DNA of 64,000 bases from positions 177,010-241,009 of the forward strand of contig NZ_JABZEE010000024.1 of assembly GCF_013387495.1 (NCBI RefSeq), read 5' to 3'. The stretch comes from Streptomyces sp. PKU-EA00015. Lineage in GTDB: Bacteria > Actinomycetota > Actinomycetes > Streptomycetales > Streptomycetaceae. Position 1 is the stretch's first letter, and each line of letters starts with the position of its first letter. Positions 50,860 through 60,118 of the stretch are shown here, piece after piece. A program made the position numbers and the translations under genes. The notes beneath the pieces were generated by a model that saw nothing but the letters and a program-made list of their open reading frames with translations, had not been told where the DNA came from and made no database searches.

Positions 50860-51735
50860 GTGCCAGGCCAGATGGTGCGGCGCATCGATGTGACCGGAGC
50901 CGGTGGCGTGCGCCTGGCTGCCTGGGAGTTCGCGGATCCGCCGAAAGGGCGCGAGGAGCACGAGAGTGCGCCGGGGGTCTTACTGCTGCACGGGCTGATG
51001 GGCCGCGCCTCGCACTGGGCGCCCACGGCGCGGTGGCTGGCCGAGCGGCACCGCGCGGTCGCCCTCGACCAGCGCGGCCACGGCCGCAGCGAGAAGCCGG
51101 TCGACGGGCCGTTCACCCGCGAGGCGTATGTGGCGGACGCGGAGGCGGCCGTCGAGCAACTGGGGCTGGCCCCGGTGACCTTGATCGGTCACTCCATGGG
51201 GGCGCTCACGGCCTGGCAGCTCGCGGCCAGGCGTCCTGACCTCGTGCGCGCGCTCATCATCTGCGACATGCGGGCGTCGGCGCTCGGGGTGGCGTCCCAG
51301 CGCGAATGGGAGGACTGGTTCCGCTCCTGGCCGGTGCCGTTCGCGACGCTGGCGGATGTCCGCAAGTGGTTCGGTGAGGACGACCCCCGGGTGGAGCGTC
51401 CGAATCCGGCGCGGGGCGAGTTCTTCGCCGAGGTGATGGCCGAGCGGGCGGACGGCTGGCGCCCGGTGTTCTCCCGCCGCCAGATGCTCACGTCCCGCGA
51501 GACCTGGGTCTTCGACGCGCACTGGGAGGAGCTGGCCCAGGTCCGCTGCCCGACTCTGGTGGTGCGCGGACTTGACGGCGAACTGGGCCGTGCGGAGGCC
51601 CAGGAGATGGTCCGCGTGCTCCCCCTCGGGCAGTACGGGGAGGTCCCCGACGCCGGCCACCTCGTCCACTACGACCACCCGGACGGCTGGCGCGCGGCGA
51701 TCGAGCCCTTCCTGGACGGGGTCCTGACACCGTGA
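50860..51735 (+). CDS. Alpha/beta hydrolase with bldA-dependent TTA codon
   Basis: A 291-residue alpha/beta-fold hydrolase. The oxyanion region is VLLLHGLMGRASHWAPTARW, the nucleophile Ser112 is in VTLIGHSMGALTAWQLAARR, and the catalytic His is in VPDAGHLVHYDHPDGWRAAI (about residue 264). It could be an esterase, epoxide hydrolase or C-C hydrolase. Codon 41 (50980-50982) is TTA, so translation needs the bldA tRNA, linking it to development or secondary metabolism. The GTG start at 50860 follows GGGGGAGA. Convergent with an ABC transporter. Confidence 0.88.
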   Translation: MPGQMVRRIDVTGAGGVRLAAWEFADPPKGREEHESAPGVLLLHGLMGRASHWAPTARWLAERHRAVALDQRGHGRSEKPVDGPFTREAYVADAEAAVEQLGLAPVTLIGHSMGALTAWQLAARRPDLVRALIICDMRASALGVASQREWEDWFRSWPVPFATLADVRKWFGEDDPRVERPNPARGEFFAEVMAERADGWRPVFSRRQMLTSRETWVFDAHWEELAQVRCPTLVVRGLDGELGRAEAQEMVRVLPLGQYGEVPDAGHLVHYDHPDGWRAAIEPFLDGVLTP

Positions 51736-51757
51736 CGGCCTCCGGAGGCGCCCGGCC

Positions 51758-51801
51758 AGGGCGCGACCACACGAGGCCCTGCGGCCTGTGCGGCGCGCCC
51801 T
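51758..51801. terminator. Weak hairpin terminator candidate
   Basis: AGGGCGCG (51758-51765) pairs with CGCGCCCT (51794-51801). A GGCC-CTGC-GGCC stem lies in the loop. It sits between the hydrolase and the ABC permease stop codons. Confidence 0.4.
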
Positions 51802-51838
51802 GACACAGGGCGTCCGGAAGGGGAGCTGCCCCAGGCGC

Positions 51839-53431
51839 TCAGCCCTTGCTCACCGCCGTCAGGATCTCGGGCAGCCGGTCCGCCGTCCGGGGCGCGGACA
51901 GGCGCAGGCCCGCCCACGTGAGCAGCGCTCCGTACGCCGTGCCCACCGGCAGCAGCAGCCACAGCGCGGCCGACTCCGAGACGTGCAGCCAGATCGTCAG
52001 CACCAGCAGCGGCGTGCACAGGAGCGCCGAGAAGAGCATGCCGCCGAAGATCGAGATCCAGGCGATGCCGCCCTGCCCCGGCGCGACGTTCTTGTACGCG
52101 CTGTCCTGCGGGATCGAGTACGGGAAGTGCGCCGAGGCCACCGCCCCCGTCGCCAGCATCGCTCCCAGCAGCGCGAACGACAGGCCCAGCGTCTCCGGCA
52201 GGTCCTCCCACCGGCCGAGCAGGCCCACCGTGACCGCGGCCACCAGCGTCATGTACGGCACGGTGATCAGGAGCAACGCCAGGGCGCGGGCGCGCAGTTC
52301 GGCGTACGCGTCCCGCGGGGACGAAATCGTGAGCGCGACCATCCAGAAGGCCGACGTGTCCTGGCCGAACTGGTTGTACATCAGCAGGCCCAGCATGCTC
52401 GACGCGAAGCACACGAGATAGATCGAGCCGGTGCCCTGGAGCGCGTTGAAGACCGGCACGATCATGCCGACCGCCAGCGACGTCACCCACGCCGCCTTCG
52501 TCTTGGGGTCGCGCCACACGTAGCGCAGGCTGCGCTGCATCACCGTGCCCGTACGGCCCTCGGGCAGCAGCCGGTGCAGGCCGGTCGACGTCCCCTTTCG
52601 GGTCGGCTCCGAGGCCGCCGCCAGCGTCGAGCCGTCGGGGGTCGTCATCAGCTTCGTCAGGCTGCGCTGCCACCACCACAGCAGGGCGGCCAGGGCCAGG
52701 GCCGCGAGCGCGAGTTGGCCGAGCGCGGTCCCGTACGCGCCGTCGCCCGCCGAGGCGACGGCGCCGAGCGCGGACGCGGGCGGCACCCAGCGCACGACGT
52801 CGGCCACCGGGTCCAGCGTGGCGAGCCCGCCCGCCTCGCCGATGCGCTGCGCGCCGAAGTTCACGAGCTGGAAGCCCACCGCGATCACCAGTCCGCTGAG
52901 CACGGCCAGGTCGCGGCCCTTGCGCGAGGTCAGCAGCCGGATGTTGGCGGCGGCGACCGCCCTGGCCAACGCCACGCACACGAGCAGCGTCAGCGGCACG
53001 GCGAGCACCGACACCAGGACCGCACCCGACCCGTGCGCGACGGCGATCGCCGAACCGACCGCCAGGCACAGCGTGAACAGCGGCCCGATGCCCACGACCG
53101 ACGCGCCGAGCAGGGCCGTCACCAGTGGCCGCGGCCGCAGCGGCAGCATCACCAGCCGGGTCGGGTCCAGCGTCTCGTCGCCGCTGGGAAAGAACAGCGG
53201 CATCACGGCCCAGCCGAGTGCCAGGACACCCGCGAGCAGCACGACGAGCGAGGCGGCGTGCGCCTCGCCGCGGAGCAGGATCAGGCCCGCGAGCTGCGCG
53301 GCCGCGAACAGCAGCGCGCACACGAGCGAGACGATGTACGCGGCCTTGCGGCCGGACGACTGGCGCAGCCCGTTGCGCAGCAGCGACAGCTTCAGTCCGA
53401 CGAAGACCCGGGTCAGCGACGCGGTGCTCAA
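51839..53431 (-). CDS. ABC-2-like transporter membrane subunit
   Basis: A 530-residue membrane protein with about 12 hydrophobic segments, including RKAAYIVSLVCALLFAAAQL, LVVLLAGVLALGWAVMPLFF and ISIFGGMLFSALLCTPLLVL. It has no ATPase motif. The start is TTG at 53431, overlapping the ATPase gene stop by four bases (TTGA), which shows coupling. It forms a transporter with the ATP-binding protein; the pair resembles ABC-2 exporters of streptomycetes. Substrate unknown. Confidence 0.87.
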   Translation of the reverse strand: MSTASLTRVFVGLKLSLLRNGLRQSSGRKAAYIVSLVCALLFAAAQLAGLILLRGEAHAASLVVLLAGVLALGWAVMPLFFPSGDETLDPTRLVMLPLRPRPLVTALLGASVVGIGPLFTLCLAVGSAIAVAHGSGAVLVSVLAVPLTLLVCVALARAVAAANIRLLTSRKGRDLAVLSGLVIAVGFQLVNFGAQRIGEAGGLATLDPVADVVRWVPPASALGAVASAGDGAYGTALGQLALAALALAALLWWWQRSLTKLMTTPDGSTLAAASEPTRKGTSTGLHRLLPEGRTGTVMQRSLRYVWRDPKTKAAWVTSLAVGMIVPVFNALQGTGSIYLVCFASSMLGLLMYNQFGQDTSAFWMVALTISSPRDAYAELRARALALLLITVPYMTLVAAVTVGLLGRWEDLPETLGLSFALLGAMLATGAVASAHFPYSIPQDSAYKNVAPGQGGIAWISIFGGMLFSALLCTPLLVLTIWLHVSESAALWLLLPVGTAYGALLTWAGLRLSAPRTADRLPEILTAVSKG

Positions 53432-54246
53432 CGCGCACCGCCGCCGAGCCAGTCCAGCGAGTCCCCGGTGTCGCGGTCCCGCGCGCCCACGAGTTCCAGG
53501 AAGGCGCTCTGCAGCGTCGGCGCGTCGCCCCGCACGTCGGCGAGCGGTCCCTGCGCGCGGATGCGGCCCGCGGCCATCACGGCGACCCAGTCGCACAGCG
53601 ACTCGACGAGCTCCATGACATGGCTGGAGAAGACGACGGTCGCGCCGGACGCGGTGTAGCGCTCCAGCACGCCGCGGATCGTCTGCGCGGACACCGGGTC
53701 GACGCCCTCGAACGGCTCGTCCAGGAAGAGCACTTCGGGGTTGTGCAGCAGCGCGGCCGCGAGCCCGATCTTCTTGCGCATGCCGGTCGAGTAGTCGACG
53801 ACGAGCTTGTGCTGTGAGCCGGCGAGGTCGAGGACGTCGAGCAGCTGGGCCGCGCGCTTGTCGACCTCGTCGCCCGGCAGGCCGCGCAACCGGCCGTTGT
53901 ACGCGAGCAGTTCGCGGCCCGAGAGGCGTTCGAACAGCCGCAGCCCCTCCGGCAGGACGCCGATGCGGGACTTCACCTCGACCGGGTCGTGCCACACGTC
54001 GTGACCGCCGACCAGTACCCGGCCCTGGTCGGGCCGGAGAAGCCCGGTGACCATGGAGAGCGTGGTCGTCTTGCCCGCGCCGTTCGGTCCGACCAGGCCG
54101 ATGAACCTGCCCGCCGGAAGCGTCAGATCGATCCCCCCGACGGCGACCTGGTCGCCGAACCGTTTCCACAGACCTTCCACCCGCACCGCGGGCGGTGCCG
54201 TGCCCCCGTCCGTGCCGCCCGCTCCGCCAACTGTCTGTTCCGGCAT
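53428..54246 (-). CDS. ABC transporter ATP-binding protein
   Basis: A 272-residue ATPase. Walker A is GPNGAGKT (residues 53-60), the Q-loop region is RIGVLPEGLRLFERLSGREL, the signature is DYSTGMRKKIGLAAALLHNP (STGM in place of LSGGQ), Walker B is VLFLDEPFEGVDP, and the H-loop His is in VVFSSHVMELVESLC. ATG at 54246 was chosen for its GAGAGG site 9 bases upstream; a GTG two codons earlier is in frame. Energises the membrane subunit downstream. The type is DrrA-like ABC-2 ATPase. Confidence 0.93.
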   Translation of the reverse strand: MPEQTVGGAGGTDGGTAPPAVRVEGLWKRFGDQVAVGGIDLTLPAGRFIGLVGPNGAGKTTTLSMVTGLLRPDQGRVLVGGHDVWHDPVEVKSRIGVLPEGLRLFERLSGRELLAYNGRLRGLPGDEVDKRAAQLLDVLDLAGSQHKLVVDYSTGMRKKIGLAAALLHNPEVLFLDEPFEGVDPVSAQTIRGVLERYTASGATVVFSSHVMELVESLCDWVAVMAAGRIRAQGPLADVRGDAPTLQSAFLELVGARDRDTGDSLDWLGGGAR

Positions 54247-54348
54247 GGTCACTGCCTCTCACTGTCCCCGTGGTCCCCGTTGGTACGGGCACAGCCTACG
54301 GAGGGCCGCGCCAGGGGCGCAGGTGTGATCCGGGCAGTAACTCGCTGG

Positions 54349-55026
54349 TCAGCGTTGCCGGGATCGTGCGGCGGCGGTATCCCTGCCGCAGGCGTAGGCG
54401 AGCGGACTGATCAGCTCGTCGGCGTCCGGGAGCCATCGGTTCGCGGGAGTGGGGCGGCGTGCCCACTGCACGGCGCCCCGGCCGCCGATGCGGGTCGGCG
54501 GCGCGGCGACGTAATGGCCCTCGCCGCGGGCGGCGAGATCGAGGGAGGAGGGCGCCCAGCCCAGTTCGCGGATCAGCTGGGGGACCTTGAGGGAGGCGCC
54601 GGGGAGTACGAAGAAGAGCATGCGGCGGTCGGGGGTGCAGGTCACCGGGCCGAGGGGAAGATCCATCCGCTCCAGTCGTGCCAGGGCGAGGAACCCGGCG
54701 GACTCCGGAACGTCGATCGCGTCGAAGGTGCGGCCCGTCGGCAGCAGGATCGACGCATTGGGCCGGTCGTCCCACAGTCGTCTGACGGCCGTGGCGCTGC
54801 CTGTCGCGTGGTTCGCCCAGTCCGGCGTGGCCGGGTGGCCGCCGGGCGTCGCGCAGCCGGCGTCTCCGCAGGAGCAGCGCTCCGCTCCGTCCACGGCCTC
54901 CAGCCAGGTGCCGGGGAGCACGTCCCAGTGCCGCTCTTCCGCGTACCGCACGGCGTTGTCCAGCATCTGCTCGCCTCGTTGCTGGGGGATCCACGCGGAT
55001 TGACTGACTGACATGGTCTCTTCCAC
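54349..55026 (-). CDS. Primase/polymerase (Prim-Pol) N-domain protein
   Basis: A 225-residue protein of the bifunctional DNA primase/polymerase N-terminal type, standing alone. RYAEERHWDVLPGTWLEAVD, RCSCGDAGCATPGGHPATPD (a CxC...C cluster), DDRPNASILLPTGRTFDAID and LAARGEGHYVAAPPTRIGGR are visible, with PTPANRWLPDADELISPLAY at the end. I recall the family starting VEET/MEET, so I chose GTG at 55026; ATG at 55014 is also possible. The catalytic DxD appears as DAIDVPE. No helicase is fused, so a role in polymerisation is unproven; it may be regulatory. Divergent from a TPR regulator. Confidence 0.82.
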   Translation of the reverse strand: MEETMSVSQSAWIPQQRGEQMLDNAVRYAEERHWDVLPGTWLEAVDGAERCSCGDAGCATPGGHPATPDWANHATGSATAVRRLWDDRPNASILLPTGRTFDAIDVPESAGFLALARLERMDLPLGPVTCTPDRRMLFFVLPGASLKVPQLIRELGWAPSSLDLAARGEGHYVAAPPTRIGGRGAVQWARRPTPANRWLPDADELISPLAYACGRDTAAARSRQR

Positions 55027-55168
55027 GACACACTCAACTACCGCCCCCACCTCGGGTTACGGGGCTTCTCGCGGTGGACGGTGGAGCATCGATCCTGCAC
55101 ATGGGGCGCACGGATGCACGGCCGGGGGCGCGCAGGGGGCAGCGCCCGCAGGGACGGGTAGCCAGAGC

Positions 55169-55292
55169 GGGACGCGTACGGGACGCGTACGGGAAAGGCG
55201 GGAGCGGGCCCGTGCGACGACGAAACGGAACCAACCCGACCAACTCTGCATTCTCCGTATATCAGCCGGGCAGTGATCAATTCATCGATCAC
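55169..55292. promoter_or_regulatory. Divergent control region with repeats
   Basis: Between the Prim-Pol and TPR-regulator genes, GGGACGCGTAC is repeated in tandem (55169-55179 and 55180-55190). GTGATC (55273-55278) and GATCAC (55287-55292) form an inverted repeat 21 bases before the regulator start. An AT-rich TATATC lies at 55258-55263. A regulator may bind here; I cannot assign one. Confidence 0.4.
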
Positions 55293-55313
55293 CGCGGCAT
55301 CAGGGGGTAGTTC

Positions 55314-56696
55314 ATGGCAGCCAGGCCTCTCGTCGCCCGACAGCCGAACGAACGGTTGCAGGCACTCATCCAGGAAGCCGGGTGCTCGAACGCCGGTCTC
55401 GCCCGGCGCGTCAACATGGTCGGCGCCGAACGGGGCCTGGACCTGCGCTACGACAAGACGTCGGTGGCCCGCTGGCTGCGCGGCCAGCAGCCGCGCGGCC
55501 GGGCGCCCGGCATCATCGCCGAGGCGCTGGGCCGCAAGCTCGGGCGCACGGTCACGATCGACGAGATCGGCATGGCGAACGGCAAGAACCTGGCGACCGG
55601 TGTCGGCCTGCAGTTCTCCCCGACCGTGGTGGGCGCGATCGAGCAGGTCTGCGAGCTGTGGCGGTCCGACGTGGGCCGCCGCGAGTTCCTGTCCGGCTCC
55701 GCCGTCGCCGCCTCCGCGCTCGTCGAGCCCAGCCGTGACTGGCTGATCACCGGCGCGGACGCCCAGGTGGCGCGTACGGCGGGGGCGCGCGTCGGCACCT
55801 CGGACGTCGAGGCGGTACGGGCCATGACCGCGGCCCTGACCGAGCTGGACCACCGTTTCGGAAGCGGACACGTGCGGCCCGTCCTCGCGCACTATCTCAA
55901 CAGCGTGGTCTCCGGCCTGCTCTCGGGGTCCTACCGGGAGGCGGTCGGCCGCGAGCTGTTCGCGGCGGTCGCCCGGCTGACCGAGCTCGCCGGGTACATG
56001 GCCGTGGACACCGGCCAGCCGGGGCTCGCCCAGCGCTACTACATCCAGGCGCTGCGGCTCGCGCAGGCGGCCGGGGACCGCGGCTACGGAGGCTATGTGC
56101 TCGCCGCGTCCATGAGCCACCTCGCCGCCGAGCTCGGCAACCCGCGCGAGATCGCGCAACTGGCCAGGGCCGCGCAGGAAGGGGCGCGCGGGCAGGTCAC
56201 GCCACGCGTCGAGGCCATGTTCCACGCGGCCGAGGCCCGCGGACACGCGCTGCTCGGCGACTCCCGCACCTGCCACGAGGCGGCGGCAAAGGCGGTGGCC
56301 GCGCTGGAGCGGGCCGAGCCGGACACCGGCGACGACCCGGCGTGGATCACCCACTTCGACGAGGCGTACCTCGCGGACGAGCTGGCGCACTGCCACCGTG
56401 ACCTCGGCGAGGCGGAGGAGGCCGCCCGGCAGGCGGAGGACGCGCTCGCCGGCCACCCGGCCTCCCGGGCGCGGCGGCGTGCGATCGGGCTGGTGCTGCT
56501 GGCGTCGGCCCAGGTCCAGCAACGGGAGGTGGAGCACGCCTGCCACACGGCCGGGCGCGCCGTCGACCTGCTGGACACGCTGCGCTCCAGCCGGGGAGCG
56601 GAGTACCTGGACGACCTCCAGGTCCGGCTCGAGCCGTACGCGGCCGAGCCGGCGGTGCGGGAGCTGGGCGCGCGCCTGGAGATGCGGGCGGCGTGA
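55314..56696 (+). CDS. TPR-type transcriptional regulator
   Basis: A 460-residue helix-turn-helix plus tetratricopeptide regulator as found in streptomycetes. The N-terminal DNA-binding part is LQALIQEAGCSNAGLARRVN and DKTSVARWLRGQQPRGRAPG (about residues 15-65). The C-terminal 300 residues are helical repeats (LAQRYYIQALRLAQAAGDRG, EEAARQAEDALAGHPASRAR). It resembles NsdA-like negative regulators in outline, but the specific function is unknown. ATG at 55314 follows a GGGGGTAG site. Divergent from the Prim-Pol gene. Confidence 0.85.
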   Translation: MAARPLVARQPNERLQALIQEAGCSNAGLARRVNMVGAERGLDLRYDKTSVARWLRGQQPRGRAPGIIAEALGRKLGRTVTIDEIGMANGKNLATGVGLQFSPTVVGAIEQVCELWRSDVGRREFLSGSAVAASALVEPSRDWLITGADAQVARTAGARVGTSDVEAVRAMTAALTELDHRFGSGHVRPVLAHYLNSVVSGLLSGSYREAVGRELFAAVARLTELAGYMAVDTGQPGLAQRYYIQALRLAQAAGDRGYGGYVLAASMSHLAAELGNPREIAQLARAAQEGARGQVTPRVEAMFHAAEARGHALLGDSRTCHEAAAKAVAALERAEPDTGDDPAWITHFDEAYLADELAHCHRDLGEAEEAARQAEDALAGHPASRARRRAIGLVLLASAQVQQREVEHACHTAGRAVDLLDTLRSSRGAEYLDDLQVRLEPYAAEPAVRELGARLEMRAA

Positions 56697-56866
56697 GGGT
56701 CCGCTGGGGCGGGAGTGCCGGAAGGGGCTCTCTCCCCTGCCCGCACAGGGCATGAACAGCGTCCTGTGTCCGCATCTTGTCACTGCTCGGGCACGTGTGT
56801 GCGGAGCGCTCCGGGCACCCGGTAGCGTGAACCGACGATTCCGTAGGTCCACACGTAGGAGTCCCG

Positions 56867-58621
56867 GTGACGCACAGCGGACAGGGTGACGAGCAGCGGC
56901 TGCCGGCCGCGCGGCCCGCGTACGAAGGCGTCGTGCTGCCCGCCGACGGCAGTGAGCCCCTCATACCCGGATCCCCGGGAGCGCAGGCGACCCCTGCGGG
57001 CGGTCAGCCGTGGGGCGCGCCGTGGGGACCGCAGCAGCCGCCCGGGCCACAGGCACCGGGCGGCGTGCCCGGTACGCCGGCGCCCCAGCCGGGCTACGGC
57101 TACCCGGGCGCGGCCGGCCCGCAGGCCCCGCAGGGCTACGGCGACCCCGACGTCCCAGGCGCGCCCGGCCCTTCGGCGCCGCAGCCGGGTCACGGCGCCC
57201 CGGTCCCGCAGGGGCAGCCGGGCTACGGCTACCCCGGTGCGCCGATGCCGCAGGCGAGTGGTCCCGGTCACCCCGGTGCTCCGGTGCAGGGGCAGGCGAA
57301 CGGCTACGGCGCCCCGGTCCCGCAGGGGCAGCCGGGCTACGGCTACCCCGGTGCGCCGATGCCGCAGGCGAGTGGTCCCGGTCACCCCGGTGCTCCCGCC
57401 CACGGCCAGACGAGCGGCTACGGCGCCCCGGCCCCGCAGGGACAGCCGGGCTACGGCTATCCCGGCTACGGCGCCCCGGCCCCGCAGGCCCCCGCCGCGC
57501 CCGCGCCGCAGCGTGTCACGTCGCAGCCGTTGCCGCCGCAGGACGCTCCCGGGCAGGAGGAGCGCACCCAGATGCTGCCGCCCCAGGGCGGGCCCGGCTC
57601 TGTCGGGGCGTCCGACCCCACGCAGTACATCCAGCCCGTCGCCGGCGGTTCCGCCACGCCGCCCGGGGCTCTGCCGCCCGAGGCGCCCGCCGAGTCGACG
57701 ACGTTCCTCGGGACCGTGCGCGCGGGCGGGGGCGACTCCGAGGCCACGCAGTACATCGCGCCCGTGCCGCCCGCCCCCGCCGCGGCGCCCTTCGGCATCC
57801 GGCCGGGTGCGCCGGGGGACCGGCAACCCCCCGCCGAGTTCGACAGCCTGTTCCGTTCGGACGCTCCCCAGGCCCAGCCGGCCGACTCCACCCAGCAGCT
57901 GCCCCGGTTCGACGCCCCGCAGGGCGCCCAGCCGTCCGCGTACCAGGAGCCGGGGCGCGCGCCTCGCTACGACGACGAGCCCGTGACGCGCAGGCGCTCC
58001 ATCGTGCCCGTCGTGGCCGCGCTCGTGATCGGCTGCGCCGTGCTCGGACTGGGAGTCGGCGCCGTGATGTCCGGCGGGGACGACGACGAGGACCCGGCGC
58101 CGGACAAGAACGTCGCCGCCACCACCCCCGCGCCGAGCCAGAGCGCGTCCACCCAGGCCGCCGACCCCGCCGAGCCGCAGGCGAAGGAGCTCGACAAGCT
58201 GCTCGCGGACAGCAACAACAGCCGTGCGGCGGTGATCCGTTCGGTCGAGAACATCAAGGTCTGCAAGAACCTCGACCAGGCGGTCACGGACCTGAAGGGC
58301 GCGGCCGCCCAGCGGCGCAGCCTGGTGACCCGGCTCGACAACCTGACCGTGGACAAGCTTCCGGACAACGCCGCGCTGACCGCCGCCCTGACCAAGGCGT
58401 GGCAGGCGTCGGCGTCGGCCGACGACCACTACGCGGCGTGGGCGCAGCAGGTCAAGGGCAAGAAGGGGTGCAAGGACGGGAAGGCCCGCGTCACCTCGCA
58501 GACCGCGCAGGGCAACCAGGCCAGTGGCGAGGCGACGAAGGCGAAGAACGAGGCCGCGCCGCTGTGGAACGCGATCGCCCGCAAGCACGGCCTGACCGAG
58601 CGGCGCAGCCAACAGCTGTGA
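56867..58621 (+). CDS. Proline-rich membrane protein with tandem repeats
   Basis: A 584-residue protein. The first 370 residues are Pro/Gly/Gln/Tyr-rich and disordered, with a 38-residue unit (PVPQGQPGYGYPGAPMPQAS then GPGHPGAP) present twice and further partial copies. One membrane helix (VVAALVIGCAVLGLGVGAVM, about residues 382-401) follows RRRS, so the N-terminus is cytoplasmic and about 180 residues (helical, Lys/Ala-rich) are outside. The layout resembles streptomycete proteins with a cytoplasmic QPG-rich tail. The GTG start at 56867 has TAGGAG 7 bases upstream. Function unknown. Confidence 0.82.
   Translation: MTHSGQGDEQRLPAARPAYEGVVLPADGSEPLIPGSPGAQATPAGGQPWGAPWGPQQPPGPQAPGGVPGTPAPQPGYGYPGAAGPQAPQGYGDPDVPGAPGPSAPQPGHGAPVPQGQPGYGYPGAPMPQASGPGHPGAPVQGQANGYGAPVPQGQPGYGYPGAPMPQASGPGHPGAPAHGQTSGYGAPAPQGQPGYGYPGYGAPAPQAPAAPAPQRVTSQPLPPQDAPGQEERTQMLPPQGGPGSVGASDPTQYIQPVAGGSATPPGALPPEAPAESTTFLGTVRAGGGDSEATQYIAPVPPAPAAAPFGIRPGAPGDRQPPAEFDSLFRSDAPQAQPADSTQQLPRFDAPQGAQPSAYQEPGRAPRYDDEPVTRRRSIVPVVAALVIGCAVLGLGVGAVMSGGDDDEDPAPDKNVAATTPAPSQSASTQAADPAEPQAKELDKLLADSNNSRAAVIRSVENIKVCKNLDQAVTDLKGAAAQRRSLVTRLDNLTVDKLPDNAALTAALTKAWQASASADDHYAAWAQQVKGKKGCKDGKARVTSQTAQGNQASGEATKAKNEAAPLWNAIARKHGLTERRSQQL
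57192..57396 (+). repeat. Tandem 114-base repeat within a gene
   Basis: The 91-base segment 57192-57282 recurs at 57306-57396, an offset of 114 bases (38 codons), apparently identical. A degenerate third copy begins near 57418. The unit preserves the reading frame of the proline-rich protein gene, and the near identity suggests a recent duplication. Confidence 0.8.
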
Positions 58622-58685
58622 GGCGGACGGCGGGGGCGGTGAACCCGGTTCACCCGCCTCCGCCGAGGAGTCGCCCGCGGAACGC

Positions 58686-60008
58686 TCAGGCCGCGTCCAT
58701 CAGCGTCGTGCCCACGTCCACGAAGTCCTTGCCCTGAGCCACCAGCCGTCCGTCCCGCACCACTTGGAACGTCACGCTGCGGTTGACGATCCGCGGATAG
58801 CCGGGCGCGCCGAGCATGTTCTCGTAGCCCCACCGCAAGGGCGGCGTCAGGCCGTCGGTCGTCACCTCCAGGCCCTGGTCGAGGGCGTGGGAGATACGGC
58901 CAGGGGTGATCGCGTCGCTGTCGAGCGCGCGGATCACCCGCTCCAGCACCGTGTAGGCGATCCAGGTCGTCTGCACGCCGGCGTCGGCCGGGTCGATGCG
59001 GTCGTCGTGGAAGGCGTGTTCGGTGACCACCTTGCGCATTCCGTCCCAGCGTTCGTCGTTCGCGTCCGGGTACCAGCCGGTGATGTAGGCGCCCTCGAAG
59101 GGGCCCTTGCGACCGCCGGTGCGGTCGACGAGGGGCTGGCCGACGCTGCCGATGACGGACGAGATGCGGATGTGCCGGCCGTCCTCGGGCAGTCGCCGGA
59201 AGGAGTCGAAGAAGGTCTCCGTGCGGTCGCCGAGCGCGGCGGTGACGCAGCCGGGCCGGGTGTCGGAGGAGGCGGTCGACGTCCAGGTGGGCTCCGCGGC
59301 CCGCCTGCGGGCCTGCTTGGCCTGCTCGGTGTACTCGGTGGCGTCGTCGGCCGCGAGGATGTCGGCCGAGGGTATGTCCCGACTGCCTTCCTCGAGACCG
59401 GAGTTGAGCAGCTGGACGAGGTCGTCGCCGTTGATGCTGTCGGGGCGCACGAGGGAGACGCCGGCGCAGTAGTCGGCGAGCTGCCTGCCGTTGCCGGCGA
59501 CCAGGGCGGGCTGGCCGCCGTTGACCGGGTAGGAGAGGTAGCTGGTGAACTCCTCCCCGGACATGCCGTATCCGCCGATGAAGGGGATGCCGGCGGCCTC
59601 GAGGGGCGCCATGAAGGAGCCGTACTGGCTGTAGGAGCCGACGACCGCGACCGCGCCCTCCTTGACGGCCCGGCGTGCGCAGTTGGCCGCGCCCTGGGGG
59701 GTGTTGCCCTCGTTGCAGGTGATGACGCGCAGGTCGTGTCCGTCGATGCCGCCGCGCGCGTCGGCCCAGCGTTCGTAGGCCTTGGCCATCGCCATCATGC
59801 CGGGCATGTTGGTGGCCTTCGTCTCCTCCGGGGCGAACGTCATGACGGTGACGGGCTCCCTGGAGCCCCCGGTGTCTCCCGGGAGGACACCACAGCCGGC
59901 GACGAGGGACATTCCTGCCGCCACGGCCGAGGTGAACGCGGCCCGTCGACGGGTCTTGGAGGGGCGGGGGGTGGAGGAACGACGCCAACCGGTCATGACT
60001 CCACACAC
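58686..60008 (-). CDS. Periplasmic-binding-fold lipoprotein (branched-chain amino-acid type)
   Basis: A 440-residue lipoprotein. The signal peptide ends with the lipobox LVAGC (Cys39), and the body is a type I periplasmic-binding fold: VKEGAVAVVGSYSQYGSFMA, PLEAAGIPFIGGYGMSGEEF, GAYITGWYPDANDERWDGMR. It resembles LivK/AmiC-type receptors, but no permease or ATPase gene is adjacent. GTG at 60008 (GGAGGGA nearby) gives VCGVMTGW; ATG at 59996 is an alternative. It may serve as a sensor or an orphan receptor. Ligand unknown. Confidence 0.88.
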   Translation of the reverse strand: MCGVMTGWRRSSTPRPSKTRRRAAFTSAVAAGMSLVAGCGVLPGDTGGSREPVTVMTFAPEETKATNMPGMMAMAKAYERWADARGGIDGHDLRVITCNEGNTPQGAANCARRAVKEGAVAVVGSYSQYGSFMAPLEAAGIPFIGGYGMSGEEFTSYLSYPVNGGQPALVAGNGRQLADYCAGVSLVRPDSINGDDLVQLLNSGLEEGSRDIPSADILAADDATEYTEQAKQARRRAAEPTWTSTASSDTRPGCVTAALGDRTETFFDSFRRLPEDGRHIRISSVIGSVGQPLVDRTGGRKGPFEGAYITGWYPDANDERWDGMRKVVTEHAFHDDRIDPADAGVQTTWIAYTVLERVIRALDSDAITPGRISHALDQGLEVTTDGLTPPLRWGYENMLGAPGYPRIVNRSVTFQVVRDGRLVAQGKDFVDVGTTLMDAA

Positions 60009-60118
60009 TTTCTCCCTCCGGGGAACGGCACAGTGAGCATTGTTCAACGCAAGGTGACCGGAGGGTGAATTGCAGGGGCGGGTCCGGATGATCGAAAAGG
60101 GAACGTACGATCGAAGGC

